64,000 nt of DNA from Chloroflexota bacterium (GTDB lineage Bacteria > Chloroflexota > UBA6077 > SHYK01), in the NCBI GenBank assembly GCA_009692845.1, contig SHYK01000002.1, positions 186,001 through 250,000 of the forward strand, read 5' to 3'. Position numbers and translations under genes: made by a program. The notes beneath the pieces are model-generated. The model saw nothing but the letters and a program-made list of their open reading frames with translations, did not search any database and was not told the origin of the DNA. Positions 36,029 to 44,448 of this stretch are shown one piece after another (the first letter of the stretch is position 1; every line of letters starts with the position of its first letter).

Positions 36029-37315
36029 TTGATCCACAGTCGGGTCGAAAGTACCAGTTCCACCGACCCGATCGGCTTCTTCGAAGCGGCTTCGGGCCCG
36101 CGGTTTTTCTGGTCGACCCCGGATCGTCTGCTGACTCTAGTGGGTCGCGGAGAGCTGCAAGTCATCGCCGAGACTGGCGATGACCGGTTTGCTCGATCGG
36201 CCGCCTCCTGGTGCGCGCTGAGTCAAGGAACAGCGGTCGACGGAGAATCTGGGGCTCCGCATACCGGACCGATGCTGATGGGCGGGTTTTCGTTCCAGGC
36301 GGGTCTGGCCAGGATGCTTCCGTGGCGGAAGTTTTGGTCGAGTCACCTCGCACTTCCAGAGTCACTGCTGACCAGCGCGAATGGGCGCACCTGGTTGACC
36401 ACCAACGAACTTGTAGAGAGTAAGCTCGGACCAGTGACCCCGGCGAGGGTCGGTGACCGCGGTCAGGTTGATGTTGAACCACCGCCTTCGCGCGCGAGTG
36501 CGCTGTCCACTGGTGACTGGGAGGCCCTGGTCCAGCGGGGGGTCGACGAGATTCGGAGCGCGGATTCGGGAGTCGAGAAGGTGGTCCTAGCGCGTCAGAT
36601 TCCCCTCGAGTTGGACCGCCCCGCTGAGGTTGGAAAGGCCCTTCGGTATCTATGCGAGGCCTACCCGGAGTGTTATGTGTTCGCCTTTGGCCAACCCGGC
36701 CTCTGTTTCCTGGGCGCCTCCCCCGAACGCCTGGTTAAGTTGGAGCGAGGTATTGTTTCAGCCGGCAGCCTGGCTGGGTCGGCGGCGCGTGGACGGACCT
36801 TCGAGGAGGACCAGGCGCTGGGCCGAGCAATGCTGGCGAGCGACAAGGAACGGAACGAGCATGATCTGGTGACCCGGGGTCTGATGGAGGATTTGCAAGC
36901 GGCCGGGGTGGAGGTCATCGGTGGCTCCGGACTGCCGACGGTTACGAAAGTCCGTAACGTGCAACACCTGGTAACTCGAATCGAGGGTCGAGCACCTTCG
37001 TCCTTGACGGTTTTGGACCTCGCCGGCCGCCTGCACCCGACTCCAGCCGTCGGCGGCTACCCCCGAGAAGCGGCATTGCGAGCGATCGCCCGGCTGGAAG
37101 ATTTCGAGCGGGGTTGGTACGCCGGGCCGGTTGGATGGGCCGACCGCCATGGTGAGGGTGAGTTTGCGGTGGCCATCCGTTCGGCGCTGGTGCAAGGGAG
37201 TCGAGCGTGGCTCTACGCGGGTTGTGGAATCGTGGCCGACTCGGATCCGGAGCGCGAATTCGCGGAATCGGAGCTGAAGCTGCGACCGATGCGCGAAGCT
37301 CTGGCAGGCGACTGA
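36029..37315 (+). CDS. menF: Isochorismate synthase MenF
   Basis: MenF turns chorismate into isochorismate for menaquinone. The 428-residue chorismate-binding enzyme has KVVLARQIPL near residue 185 (catalytic Lys), FLGASPERLV, SLAGSAARGRTFEEDQ, SDKERNEHDLV, TKVRNVQHLVTRIEG and LHPTPAVGGYPREAAL, the conserved core. Start is TTG at 36029. A TATACT at 35901-35906 in the divergent gap is a possible promoter. The stop overlaps the menD ATG. Adjacent men genes favour MenF over a siderophore EntC or anthranilate-type enzyme. Confidence 0.93.
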   Translation: MIHSRVESTSSTDPIGFFEAASGPRFFWSTPDRLLTLVGRGELQVIAETGDDRFARSAASWCALSQGTAVDGESGAPHTGPMLMGGFSFQAGLARMLPWRKFWSSHLALPESLLTSANGRTWLTTNELVESKLGPVTPARVGDRGQVDVEPPPSRASALSTGDWEALVQRGVDEIRSADSGVEKVVLARQIPLELDRPAEVGKALRYLCEAYPECYVFAFGQPGLCFLGASPERLVKLERGIVSAGSLAGSAARGRTFEEDQALGRAMLASDKERNEHDLVTRGLMEDLQAAGVEVIGGSGLPTVTKVRNVQHLVTRIEGRAPSSLTVLDLAGRLHPTPAVGGYPREAALRAIARLEDFERGWYAGPVGWADRHGEGEFAVAIRSALVQGSRAWLYAGCGIVADSDPEREFAESELKLRPMREALAGD

Positions 37316-39087
37316 TGGCTGAGCTTTCCCACGCAACCGTCGCCGCCTTCGTGGATGACCTGGTGAGAGCCGGCGTCCGACATTTCTCGGTCTGCCCGGG
37401 CTCCCGTTCGACTCCGCTGGCTCTGGCCATCGCGGCCCACCCGGGGGCGAAACTCTGGATGCACCTCGATGAGCGCTCGGCCGCCTTCTTTGGTCTGGGT
37501 CTGGCCAAGGCCTCTCGCTCGCCCGTCGCGCTGCTATGCAGCTCGGGTACCGCTGCCGCGAATTTTGCTCCGGCGGTCGCTGAAGCGTTCTTGGCCCATG
37601 TGCCCCTGGTGGTCCTTACCGCTGACCGTCCCCAGCTGCTCCACGATTCAGGAGCGCTGCAGACCATTGATCAGACGCGGCTCTATGGCAGCCACGTGAA
37701 ATGGTCGGTGACGCTGCCCGAACCGGATAATTCGCCTGAGGTCAGTCGCTACTTGAGGGCCGTGGCCGGACGGGCGGTGGGGCTCGCGCGGGAGCGGCCG
37801 GCTGGCCCAGTCCACCTCAATTGTCCATTCAGTGAGCCACTCGTGCCGAAAGACGGTTGGGTGGCTATCCCGCCCGACCCTGGACTAGCGCCGAGGCCAT
37901 CGGTCGAGCTGGAGACCGCGCCCCGCGCGCTTGCGGCGGATCAAGTGGAGCGGTTGCTGGACGAGCTGAGCGGACGGCGAGGCGTCATCGTGTGCGGGCC
38001 TCAGGACGACCCAGGCTTAATCGAGCCGCTCCTTAAGCTCGCCGAAGCGTTGGGCTTTCCGGTGCTGGCGGATCCGCTCTCCCAGGTCCGCGGTGGCGCG
38101 CAAGATGGCCAGCCGATCATCGACGCCTACGATGCTTTTCTGCGCCATGAACCGGTGGCTCAGGAGCTGGCACCGGAGGTGGTCCTCCGATTCGGCGCCT
38201 ATCCGACCTCGAAGCCGCTGCAGACCTATCTCGAGCGATGTCTCGGCGCGCGGATGCTGGTAGTGGACGGAGACGATGGCTGGCCAGAGCCCAGCCACCG
38301 GGGCGCGATTTTCATTCATGCCGGCGAGCGGAACGTCTGCGAGGCGGTATTGCAAGCCCAGGGGGCGGCCCCCACTCGCTCCCCGTCTGGATGGTTGGAG
38401 CAATGGCAAACGATCAATCGGCGAACCCGTTCAGCCATCGAGGAGCATCTGGCCAAGCAGGACGAGCTCTTCGAGGGCCAGGTGTTTGCCGAACTGGCCC
38501 GACTCCTGCCCGACCAGGCAGCCATCTATGTGGGCAACAGCATGCCCATCCGAGATCTGGATACGTTTTTTCCCGCCAGCGAGCGGACGGTCCGGTTCTT
38601 CGGGAACCGGGGCGCCAGTGGCATCGATGGGGTGGTGTCCAGCGCGCTGGGGGCCGCCGCCGCAGGGGGAAATCGGGTCGTGTTGGTGATCGGCGACGTG
38701 TCCTTCTACCACGACTCGAATGGCCTCCTGGCCGCCCGCCGCTACGGCCTGGATTTGACGGTGGTGCTCCTGAACAATGATGGGGGCGGGATCTTTTCAT
38801 TCTTGCCGCAAGCAACCGCGATGAACGGGGTGACCTTCGAGCTGCTGTTCGGAACCCCTCATGGGCTCGATTTCGCGCCCATCGTGCAGGCCTATGGGGG
38901 CCGACATCAGCTGATTCGCAGCTGGCCCGAATTCCGCTCGGCCTTTGGCGCAGCGGGCGACCGGGGGGGATTGACGGTGATCGAGGTGCCCACCGAGCGC
39001 CGTCGCAACGTGACCGCCCACGAGGCGGTTTGGGAAGCGGTGGTGGCCTGCCTCCAGGCCCCCCAGCTGGCGGGCGAGGTCGTCTGA
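37315..39087 (+). CDS. menD: MenD, SEPHCHC synthase
   Basis: MenD is the thiamine-diphosphate enzyme joining 2-oxoglutarate to isochorismate. The 590-residue protein has SVCPGSRSTPLALA near residue 25, SSGTAAANFAPAVAEA, FFGNRGASGIDGVVSS, and the TPP/Mg motif VIGDVSFYHDSNGLL with VVLLNNDGGGIFSFL. These are the standard MenD landmarks. ATG at 37315 overlaps the menF TGA; earlier in-frame starts lie in menF. menH begins 2 bases after its stop. Confidence 0.95.
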   Translation: MAELSHATVAAFVDDLVRAGVRHFSVCPGSRSTPLALAIAAHPGAKLWMHLDERSAAFFGLGLAKASRSPVALLCSSGTAAANFAPAVAEAFLAHVPLVVLTADRPQLLHDSGALQTIDQTRLYGSHVKWSVTLPEPDNSPEVSRYLRAVAGRAVGLARERPAGPVHLNCPFSEPLVPKDGWVAIPPDPGLAPRPSVELETAPRALAADQVERLLDELSGRRGVIVCGPQDDPGLIEPLLKLAEALGFPVLADPLSQVRGGAQDGQPIIDAYDAFLRHEPVAQELAPEVVLRFGAYPTSKPLQTYLERCLGARMLVVDGDDGWPEPSHRGAIFIHAGERNVCEAVLQAQGAAPTRSPSGWLEQWQTINRRTRSAIEEHLAKQDELFEGQVFAELARLLPDQAAIYVGNSMPIRDLDTFFPASERTVRFFGNRGASGIDGVVSSALGAAAAGGNRVVLVIGDVSFYHDSNGLLAARRYGLDLTVVLLNNDGGGIFSFLPQATAMNGVTFELLFGTPHGLDFAPIVQAYGGRHQLIRSWPEFRSAFGAAGDRGGLTVIEVPTERRRNVTAHEAVWEAVVACLQAPQLAGEVV

Positions 39088-39089
39088 CC

Positions 39090-39947
39090 TTGCACATCCA
39101 GGTCAATGGGCTGGACTTCAGTGTCGAGCTGACCGGGGCGGGAGCCCCTGTGCTGCTTCTCCACGGATTCACCGGATCTACTGCCGCTTGGGGGCCGATT
39201 CGTTCCTGGTTGGCCGAGCACCGCCAGGTGATTGGGGTAGACTTGATTGGCCACGGGCGAAGCGCCTGTCCAGCCGACCCGGACCGCTACACGATGGAGC
39301 ATGCGGTCGCGGATCTGTCGGCGGTTCTGGATCGCCTGAATCTCGATCAAGTTGACGTAATGGGCTACTCGATGGGCGCGCGACTGGCCTTGTTCTTCGC
39401 GGTAGAGGCTCCGCAGCGGGTCCACTCGCTCGTGCTCGAGAGTGGATCGCCAGGCCTCCGGGAAGCAGCCGAGCGGATGGCCCGGGTGGCCGCCGACGAA
39501 CAACTCGGCGATTCGATCGAGCGGGATGGTCTGGCCGCATTTGTGGATTACTGGGAAGCAATCCCACTCTTTGCCAGCCAGCTGAGCTTGCCGCTCGAGC
39601 TTCGTCAGCAGCATCGTCAACAGCGCCTGGAGGGCTCCGAGGTGGGACTTGCGAACAGCCTGCGCGGGATGGGGACCGGGCGGCAACAATCGCTCTGGGA
39701 CGAGCTTGAAAAGCTGGCGTCGCCAGTTTTGATCCTGGCCGGCGAGATCGACGACAAGTACTGCACGATTGCGCGGGAGATGGACGCGCTGATTCCTTGC
39801 TCGCAGCTTTCGGTGATTCCGATGGCGGGGCACACCATCCACCTGGAGCAGCCGGAGCTGTTCCGACATTCGGTCGAAGAGTTTCTCGGCGGTTCGGACA
39901 ACGAAGCGGCCAAAAGAGTACCGGGAGCACGGAGGACGGGTCAGTGA
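39090..39947 (+). CDS. menH: MenH, SHCHC synthase (alpha/beta hydrolase fold)
   Basis: MenH eliminates pyruvate from SEPHCHC to give SHCHC. The 285-residue protein has [33 protein letters not shown], the nucleophile elbow [25 protein letters not shown] with the triad Asp, and the His in [12 protein letters not shown]. MenH enzymes share the GHGxS and YSMGGR-like motifs. Start is TTG at 39090. The position between menD and menB supports MenH over a generic hydrolase. The stop overlaps the menB GTG. Confidence 0.92.
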   Translation: MHIQVNGLDFSVELTGAGAPVLLLHGFTGSTAAWGPIRSWLAEHRQVIGVDLIGHGRSACPADPDRYTMEHAVADLSAVLDRLNLDQVDVMGYSMGARLALFFAVEAPQRVHSLVLESGSPGLREAAERMARVAADEQLGDSIERDGLAAFVDYWEAIPLFASQLSLPLELRQQHRQQRLEGSEVGLANSLRGMGTGRQQSLWDELEKLASPVLILAGEIDDKYCTIAREMDALIPCSQLSVIPMAGHTIHLEQPELFRHSVEEFLGGSDNEAAKRVPGARRTGQ

Positions 39948-40762
39948 CGGTTGCATGGCAAGCGGTTCGCGAATACACAGACATCACTTACGGTCGGGCG
40001 GACGGAATCGCCCGGATTGCCTTCAATCGGCCGGAGGTGCGCAATGCTTTTCGACCTCAGACCATCGTGGAGATGCTGGACGCCTTTGCCCACGTTCGGG
40101 ATGACCCGAGCACCGGCGTCGTGCTGCTCACCGGCACCGGCACCCAGGCTTTCTGCTCAGGAGGGGACCAGAAGGTCCGAGGAGAGGCTGGTTATGTGGG
40201 GGAGGACGGTGTCCCCCGTCTCAACGTGCTGGATCTCCAGCGGGCGATTCGGCTGCTGCCCAAGCCAGTGATCGCGGTCGTGGCGGGTTATGCAATCGGA
40301 GGCGGGAACGTGCTCCAGGTGGTCTGCGACCTCACCATCGCCGCTGACAACGCGGTTTTTGGTCAGTCGGGGCCCAGGGTTGGTAGTTTCGACGCCGGTT
40401 ACGGGGCGAGTCTGCTCGCACGAATCGTGGGGCACAAGAAGGCGCGCGAAATCTGGTATCTGTGCCGACAGTACGACGCCCAGCAAGCCCTGGACATGGG
40501 CCTGGTCAATACGGTCGTGCCCCTGGCGGACCTGGAAACGACCGCGGTTGAATGGGCCAAAGAGATTCTGGCCAAGAGTCCGACCGCCCTGCGGATCCTA
40601 AAAGCCGCATTCATGGCGGATACGGATGGATTGGCCGGTCTGCAGCAACTGGCGGGTGACGCAACCTTGCTTTACTACCAGACCGAAGAGGCGCAGGAAG
40701 GTCGGAACGCCTTCGTAGAAAAGCGTCCGCCCGATTTCTCCAAGTTCCCTCGCTTCCCCTGA
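39944..40762 (+). CDS. menB: MenB, naphthoyl-CoA synthase
   Basis: MenB (a crotonase) closes the second ring, converting succinylbenzoyl-CoA to dihydroxynaphthoyl-CoA. The 272-residue protein has [21 protein letters not shown]-type start (split here: [18 protein letters not shown]), [32 protein letters not shown], and [19 protein letters not shown] with the MenB-type Tyr. GGAGG at 39931-39935 supports the GTG at 39944. Its family is longer at the C-terminal [15 protein letters not shown], as in MenB. Confidence 0.95.
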   Translation: MTVAWQAVREYTDITYGRADGIARIAFNRPEVRNAFRPQTIVEMLDAFAHVRDDPSTGVVLLTGTGTQAFCSGGDQKVRGEAGYVGEDGVPRLNVLDLQRAIRLLPKPVIAVVAGYAIGGGNVLQVVCDLTIAADNAVFGQSGPRVGSFDAGYGASLLARIVGHKKAREIWYLCRQYDAQQALDMGLVNTVVPLADLETTAVEWAKEILAKSPTALRILKAAFMADTDGLAGLQQLAGDATLLYYQTEEAQEGRNAFVEKRPPDFSKFPRFP

Positions 40763-40781
40763 TCCAACGGAGCACTGGCCT

Positions 40782-41915
40782 TTGAAGATCGAGTCCGTCG
40801 CCTGGACGCGCTTCCGCATCCCCTTTCTTCGGGAATTTGTCACTGCACACGGCCCGATTCGGATCCGGGAGGGTTTGCTCCTGCGGCTGAAGGTCGGTGG
40901 CATCGAGGGTTATGGGGAGGCTTCACCAGTCCCCGGGTTCGAGGGCCCGAGCCTGATCGACACCCTGATCGCGATCGAGGCGCTCGGCCCCCAGCTGGTG
41001 GGCCGTGAGCTCGATGAAGTCGGCGCGATCCTCGGCCGGGCCCGAGGGATCCTGGCCGGGGCGCCGTTGGCCGAATGTGCAGTGGATATGGCTTGCTGGG
41101 ATGTGACTGGCAAGCGGGCAGGCGTACCGCTGGCGAGCATGTGGGGCGGAGACTCGCTGGTTCCGGTTCGGGTGAACGCAACCGTCGGTGTGGCGGACGC
41201 CGAGGGGGCAGCGGTGGCTGCGAGTTTGGCGGTCGAAGCGGGGTTTCGGTGCATCAAGCTCAAAGTTGGGGTGGCGGCAAGCCGAGAAGCCGAGATCGCT
41301 CGAGTAGCCGGGGTGCGGGCGGCGTTGGGTCCATTGGCCCAGCTGAGGCTGGACGCCAATGGCTGCTGGGACCGCGACACGGCAGTCGAGCTCATCTTGG
41401 CCCTGGAAGCTTTTGACTTGGAACTGGTCGAGCAGCCGGTGACCGCCAGTGATCTGGAAGGGCTGGCCGAGGTTCGCGCTCGGGTTCGGGTGCCAATCGG
41501 TGCTGACGAGTCGGTGGGGAATCCGGAGCAGGCGCGCCGGGTGATCGAGGCGGGCGCGGCCGACGTGCTGGTGGTGAAGCCGATGGCAGCCGGTGGGCTG
41601 ACAGCCTCCCTGGAGATCCTCCAACTCGTCCGAGATGCTGGACTGAGAGCCCTCGTGACGACGAGTATCGACAGCGGGGCTGGGATTGCCGCCGCCATTC
41701 ATCTGAGCGCGATGCTTCCCGAGCCGCGCCTCGCCTGCGGGCTGGCCACCGCATCGTTGCTGGCGGCCGACCTGGCTCAGGAATCAGTGGCCATCATTGA
41801 TGGAGCCGCCGTGGTCCCGCCCAGAGCTGGGCTCGGTTTTGCGCCTAGTGAGGCTGACCTCTTGACCTACACCGACCGTTGGCACGAGCTAGTACAAGAT
41901 CGCAGAAGTTTGTGA
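40782..41915 (+). CDS. menC: MenC, o-succinylbenzoate synthase
   Basis: MenC dehydrates SHCHC to o-succinylbenzoate. The 377-residue enolase-superfamily enzyme has the catalytic Lys pair IKLKVG near residue 165, metal ligands in LRLDANGCW, LVEQPV and GADESVG, and a second Lys in VVKPMAAGG. An N-terminal capping domain begins IESVAWTRFRIPFLREF. Some relatives are N-acylamino-acid racemases or Ala-Glu epimerases, but the men operon supports MenC. TTG at 40782, 19 bases after menB. Confidence 0.92.
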   Translation: MKIESVAWTRFRIPFLREFVTAHGPIRIREGLLLRLKVGGIEGYGEASPVPGFEGPSLIDTLIAIEALGPQLVGRELDEVGAILGRARGILAGAPLAECAVDMACWDVTGKRAGVPLASMWGGDSLVPVRVNATVGVADAEGAAVAASLAVEAGFRCIKLKVGVAASREAEIARVAGVRAALGPLAQLRLDANGCWDRDTAVELILALEAFDLELVEQPVTASDLEGLAEVRARVRVPIGADESVGNPEQARRVIEAGAADVLVVKPMAAGGLTASLEILQLVRDAGLRALVTTSIDSGAGIAAAIHLSAMLPEPRLACGLATASLLAADLAQESVAIIDGAAVVPPRAGLGFAPSEADLLTYTDRWHELVQDRRSL

Positions 41916-41999
41916 CCCCCCACCCAGCCCTCCACCGGAAGCGGGAGGGGGCTTATTCCCTCCCCCTCGATGGGGGAGGGCGAGGGTGGGGGTGAGGTC
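41915..41999. repeat. REP-like palindromic intergenic element
   Basis: The gap after menC holds a long imperfect inverted repeat: arms of the type accccccacccagccctcc and ggagggcgagggtgggggt, with inner C- and G-rich arms (gggaggggg / tccccctc and gatgggggaggg). It can fold into a large branched hairpin. It resembles REP/MITE-like C-rich palindromes found scattered between genes in several phyla. It may act as a terminator or mRNA stabiliser between menC and menE. Confidence 0.7.
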
Positions 42000-42043
42000 C
42001 TCGTTACCAACACAGCTCACGAATTTATGCGAAGGTCTACTAG

Positions 42044-43531
42044 GTGCCTGGCTTGAGTAGCCCCCTCCCCCTTGAGATTCTGCTTCCGGATTGGCTGGCT
42101 CAGCGGGCGTCGGTGCTGCCGGATCAGCTGGCCTTGGTCACAAGCGAGGGACGGTGGACCTTTGCTGATCTCGACCAGGACGTTCGGCGTGTCGCTCTGG
42201 CGTTGCGAGACGCCGACATTCAGCCTGGCGCTCGGCTTGGCTTGTTGCTCGGGAACACCGCCTTTTTTGTGAAGTTGGTGCACGCGGCGGCGCGTCTATC
42301 GGTGAGCCTGGTGCCGCTCAACATCCGCTTGACGGTCCCCGAGCTGTCGGAGCAGGTGAGGGATTCCGGCTGCTCCGTGCTCATATCGGACGGAGACCGG
42401 TCGCCTCTGGCGGCGGCCGTGCAAGTGGAGACCGGCATCCGAGTGCTCAATTCCATTCAAGTGGAATCGGCCACGCCGCTCGAGGCCGGAGGAGGTGAGC
42501 TTCAGCATCTCATCGATCTGAGCCACGTCCACACCATCGTGTACACATCGGGGACAACTGGACGGGCCAAGGGCGTTCGGTTGACGTACAGCAATCACTG
42601 GTGGAGCGCGATGGGGTCCGCGCTGAATCTGGGCATTCGGTCCGATGATCGGTTGCTCGCATGCCTTCCGCTCTATCACGTCGGGGGTCTCTCGATGTTA
42701 TTTCGAGCGGTGATCTACGGGGTTCCGGTGCTGGTCCATCAGGGTTTCGATGCCGCTCGGGTGAATGAGGCCATCGACCGAGACGGAGTGACTATGGTGT
42801 CCGTGGTGGCGGTGATGCTAGAGCGCATGCTGGCCGAGCGTGGTCACCGACCGTATCCACCGACGCTGCGGACGGTGCTCGTGGGCGGGGGGCCCGTCCC
42901 TCGCGCGCTGCTTGAGGAATGCGAGGCCCGCCAGGTCCCGGTGCTCCAAACCTACGGCCTTACCGAAACTGCCTCCCAGGCCGTAACTCTCTCCCCGGCT
43001 GACGCTTTGCGCAAGCTGGGATCGGCCGGAAAACCGCTCCTTCCGATGGAGCTCCGCATTGTGTGCGGCGAACACGAGGCCGAGCCCGCTGAAGTGGGCG
43101 AGATCTGGCTGCGGGGCCCGTCGGTGACTCCCAGCTACCTGGGCCAGGCGCCCACCCCCAATGGGTGGTTGGAGACCGGCGATCTCGGATGGCGCGATGA
43201 AGAGGGTTATCTCTACGTGGTCGACCGTCGGGACGACCTGATTATTTCCGGTGGCGAGAACGTCTATCCCGCCGAGATCGAAGCGGTTCTGCTCAGCCAT
43301 CCGGCGGTTGAAGAGGCTGGGGTTGGCCGGGCCGCTCATCCGGAGTGGGGCCAGGTCCCCTGGGCAGCGGTAAAGCTGCGTGCTGGGATGTCCCCGAGTG
43401 AGGCTGATCTAATCGATTATTGCGCGGGCCGGCTGGCGAAGTTCAAGGTACCCGTGCGAATCCATTTCGTCGATGAACTACCCCGGACCAGCAGCGGAAA
43501 GCTGATGCGACGGGAGCTCCGCGAAAACTAG
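42044..43531 (+). CDS. menE: MenE, o-succinylbenzoate-CoA ligase
   Basis: MenE activates o-succinylbenzoate as its CoA thioester. The 495-residue adenylate-forming enzyme has the P-loop YTSGTTGRAKGV near residue 170, LPLYHVGGLSMLFRA (typical MenE), TYGLTETASQ, TGDLGWRDEEGYLYVVDRR, ISGGENVYPAEIE and the C-terminal catalytic Lys in SSGKLMRREL. GTG start at 42044, after the palindromic element. With menF-D-H-B-C it completes the classical route up to dihydroxynaphthoate except the thioesterase; menA is elsewhere. Confidence 0.94.
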   Translation: MPGLSSPLPLEILLPDWLAQRASVLPDQLALVTSEGRWTFADLDQDVRRVALALRDADIQPGARLGLLLGNTAFFVKLVHAAARLSVSLVPLNIRLTVPELSEQVRDSGCSVLISDGDRSPLAAAVQVETGIRVLNSIQVESATPLEAGGGELQHLIDLSHVHTIVYTSGTTGRAKGVRLTYSNHWWSAMGSALNLGIRSDDRLLACLPLYHVGGLSMLFRAVIYGVPVLVHQGFDAARVNEAIDRDGVTMVSVVAVMLERMLAERGHRPYPPTLRTVLVGGGPVPRALLEECEARQVPVLQTYGLTETASQAVTLSPADALRKLGSAGKPLLPMELRIVCGEHEAEPAEVGEIWLRGPSVTPSYLGQAPTPNGWLETGDLGWRDEEGYLYVVDRRDDLIISGGENVYPAEIEAVLLSHPAVEEAGVGRAAHPEWGQVPWAAVKLRAGMSPSEADLIDYCAGRLAKFKVPVRIHFVDELPRTSSGKLMRRELREN

Positions 43532-43536
43532 CCAGG

Positions 43537-43559
43537 TTGCACCCGGAGGTATGGTGCAA
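43537..43559. terminator. Hairpin between convergent menE and ZIP genes
   Basis: A 7-bp perfect stem (ttgcacc / ggtgcaa) with a 9-base loop sits in the 36-base gap between the two convergent stops. No long T run is present on either side, so termination strength is uncertain. Confidence 0.4.
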
Positions 43560-43567
43560 TCTGCCTG

Positions 43568-44329
43568 CTAGCCGAGCATGGCCTGAATGACCAGGATGAC
43601 CACGGCGCCGGCCGCGGCGGCGAGGACGAGCGTCGGTGCCATGCCCGGCCTCCGGTGTTGGGCTTCGGGCAGGAGGTGGCCGGCGCCGATGGCAAGGAAT
43701 ACGCCGGCGAAAGCCCCCAGCAGGAGGCCAAGCTGGAACCGTGCCAGGGGCACCTGACTCCCGATCACGACTCCCAGGGCTGGAGCTAAAGCGTCCAGGA
43801 TCAAGACCACCCGGGCGATTCGCTGGCTGTTTCCAGCCGCCAGGGCCAATGTAACCACGTTCAACCCGTCCGCGAAGTCGTGCGCTAGGACGGCGACCGC
43901 GACCAGTATGCCCACGTCGGCGCTCGCACTAAAGCCGAGGCCGATGGCGACGCCGTCCAGCATGCTGTGAAAAATGATCCCAGCCGATTGGGCGATGCCG
44001 AGCGGGCTTATGGGCGTAGCACCCGCGTCTGGCTCAGGGGCGCCGACCCACCCGCGTTCCCAGCTCCGGGCATGGAGAAGCGCATCGACGGCCGAGAAAG
44101 CCAGGTAGCCGGCAATCATGGCGGTGGCCAGCGGAAGGCGCCCGACGTCATCTCCGATGAGCTCGGCTGCTTCGGGCATCAGGTCGGAAAGCGCGGTGGC
44201 GATGACCATGCCCGCCGCGATCGCCATCAATGGATGGAGGCGGTGCTGGGCGCGCAGTGCTGCGAGGCCGCCAATGATGGTCGAGAAGAAAGGCAGGATC
44301 GCGAAAACAATCAGAAGCGGCTGGTTCAT
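43568..44329 (-). CDS. ZIP-family divalent metal transporter
   Basis: The 253-residue membrane protein has about eight hydrophobic spans. The metal-site helices read AGIIFHSMLDGVAIGLGF (TM4) and LAHDFADGLNVVTLAL (TM5). These are HxxxDG variants of the ZIP HNxPEG and HxxPEG motifs, conserved in position. A loop with SWERGWVGAPEPDAG separates the halves. It probably takes up or moves zinc or iron. ATG at 44329; longer in-frame starts reach back to 44425 without support. It lies 119 bases downstream of sbcC. Confidence 0.83.
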   Translation of the reverse strand: MNQPLLIVFAILPFFSTIIGGLAALRAQHRLHPLMAIAAGMVIATALSDLMPEAAELIGDDVGRLPLATAMIAGYLAFSAVDALLHARSWERGWVGAPEPDAGATPISPLGIAQSAGIIFHSMLDGVAIGLGFSASADVGILVAVAVLAHDFADGLNVVTLALAAGNSQRIARVVLILDALAPALGVVIGSQVPLARFQLGLLLGAFAGVFLAIGAGHLLPEAQHRRPGMAPTLVLAAAAGAVVILVIQAMLG

Positions 44330-44448
44330 GGTAGGAATACGAGCCCGAGTCGCGTCAATAAAATCTCCAACGCCCCTGGAGGCGCCGGAGGATAGCGCTT
44401 GGACGACGCGAAAACCATTGCCCAATCACGCAAGTGCGGGTCGCAGCC

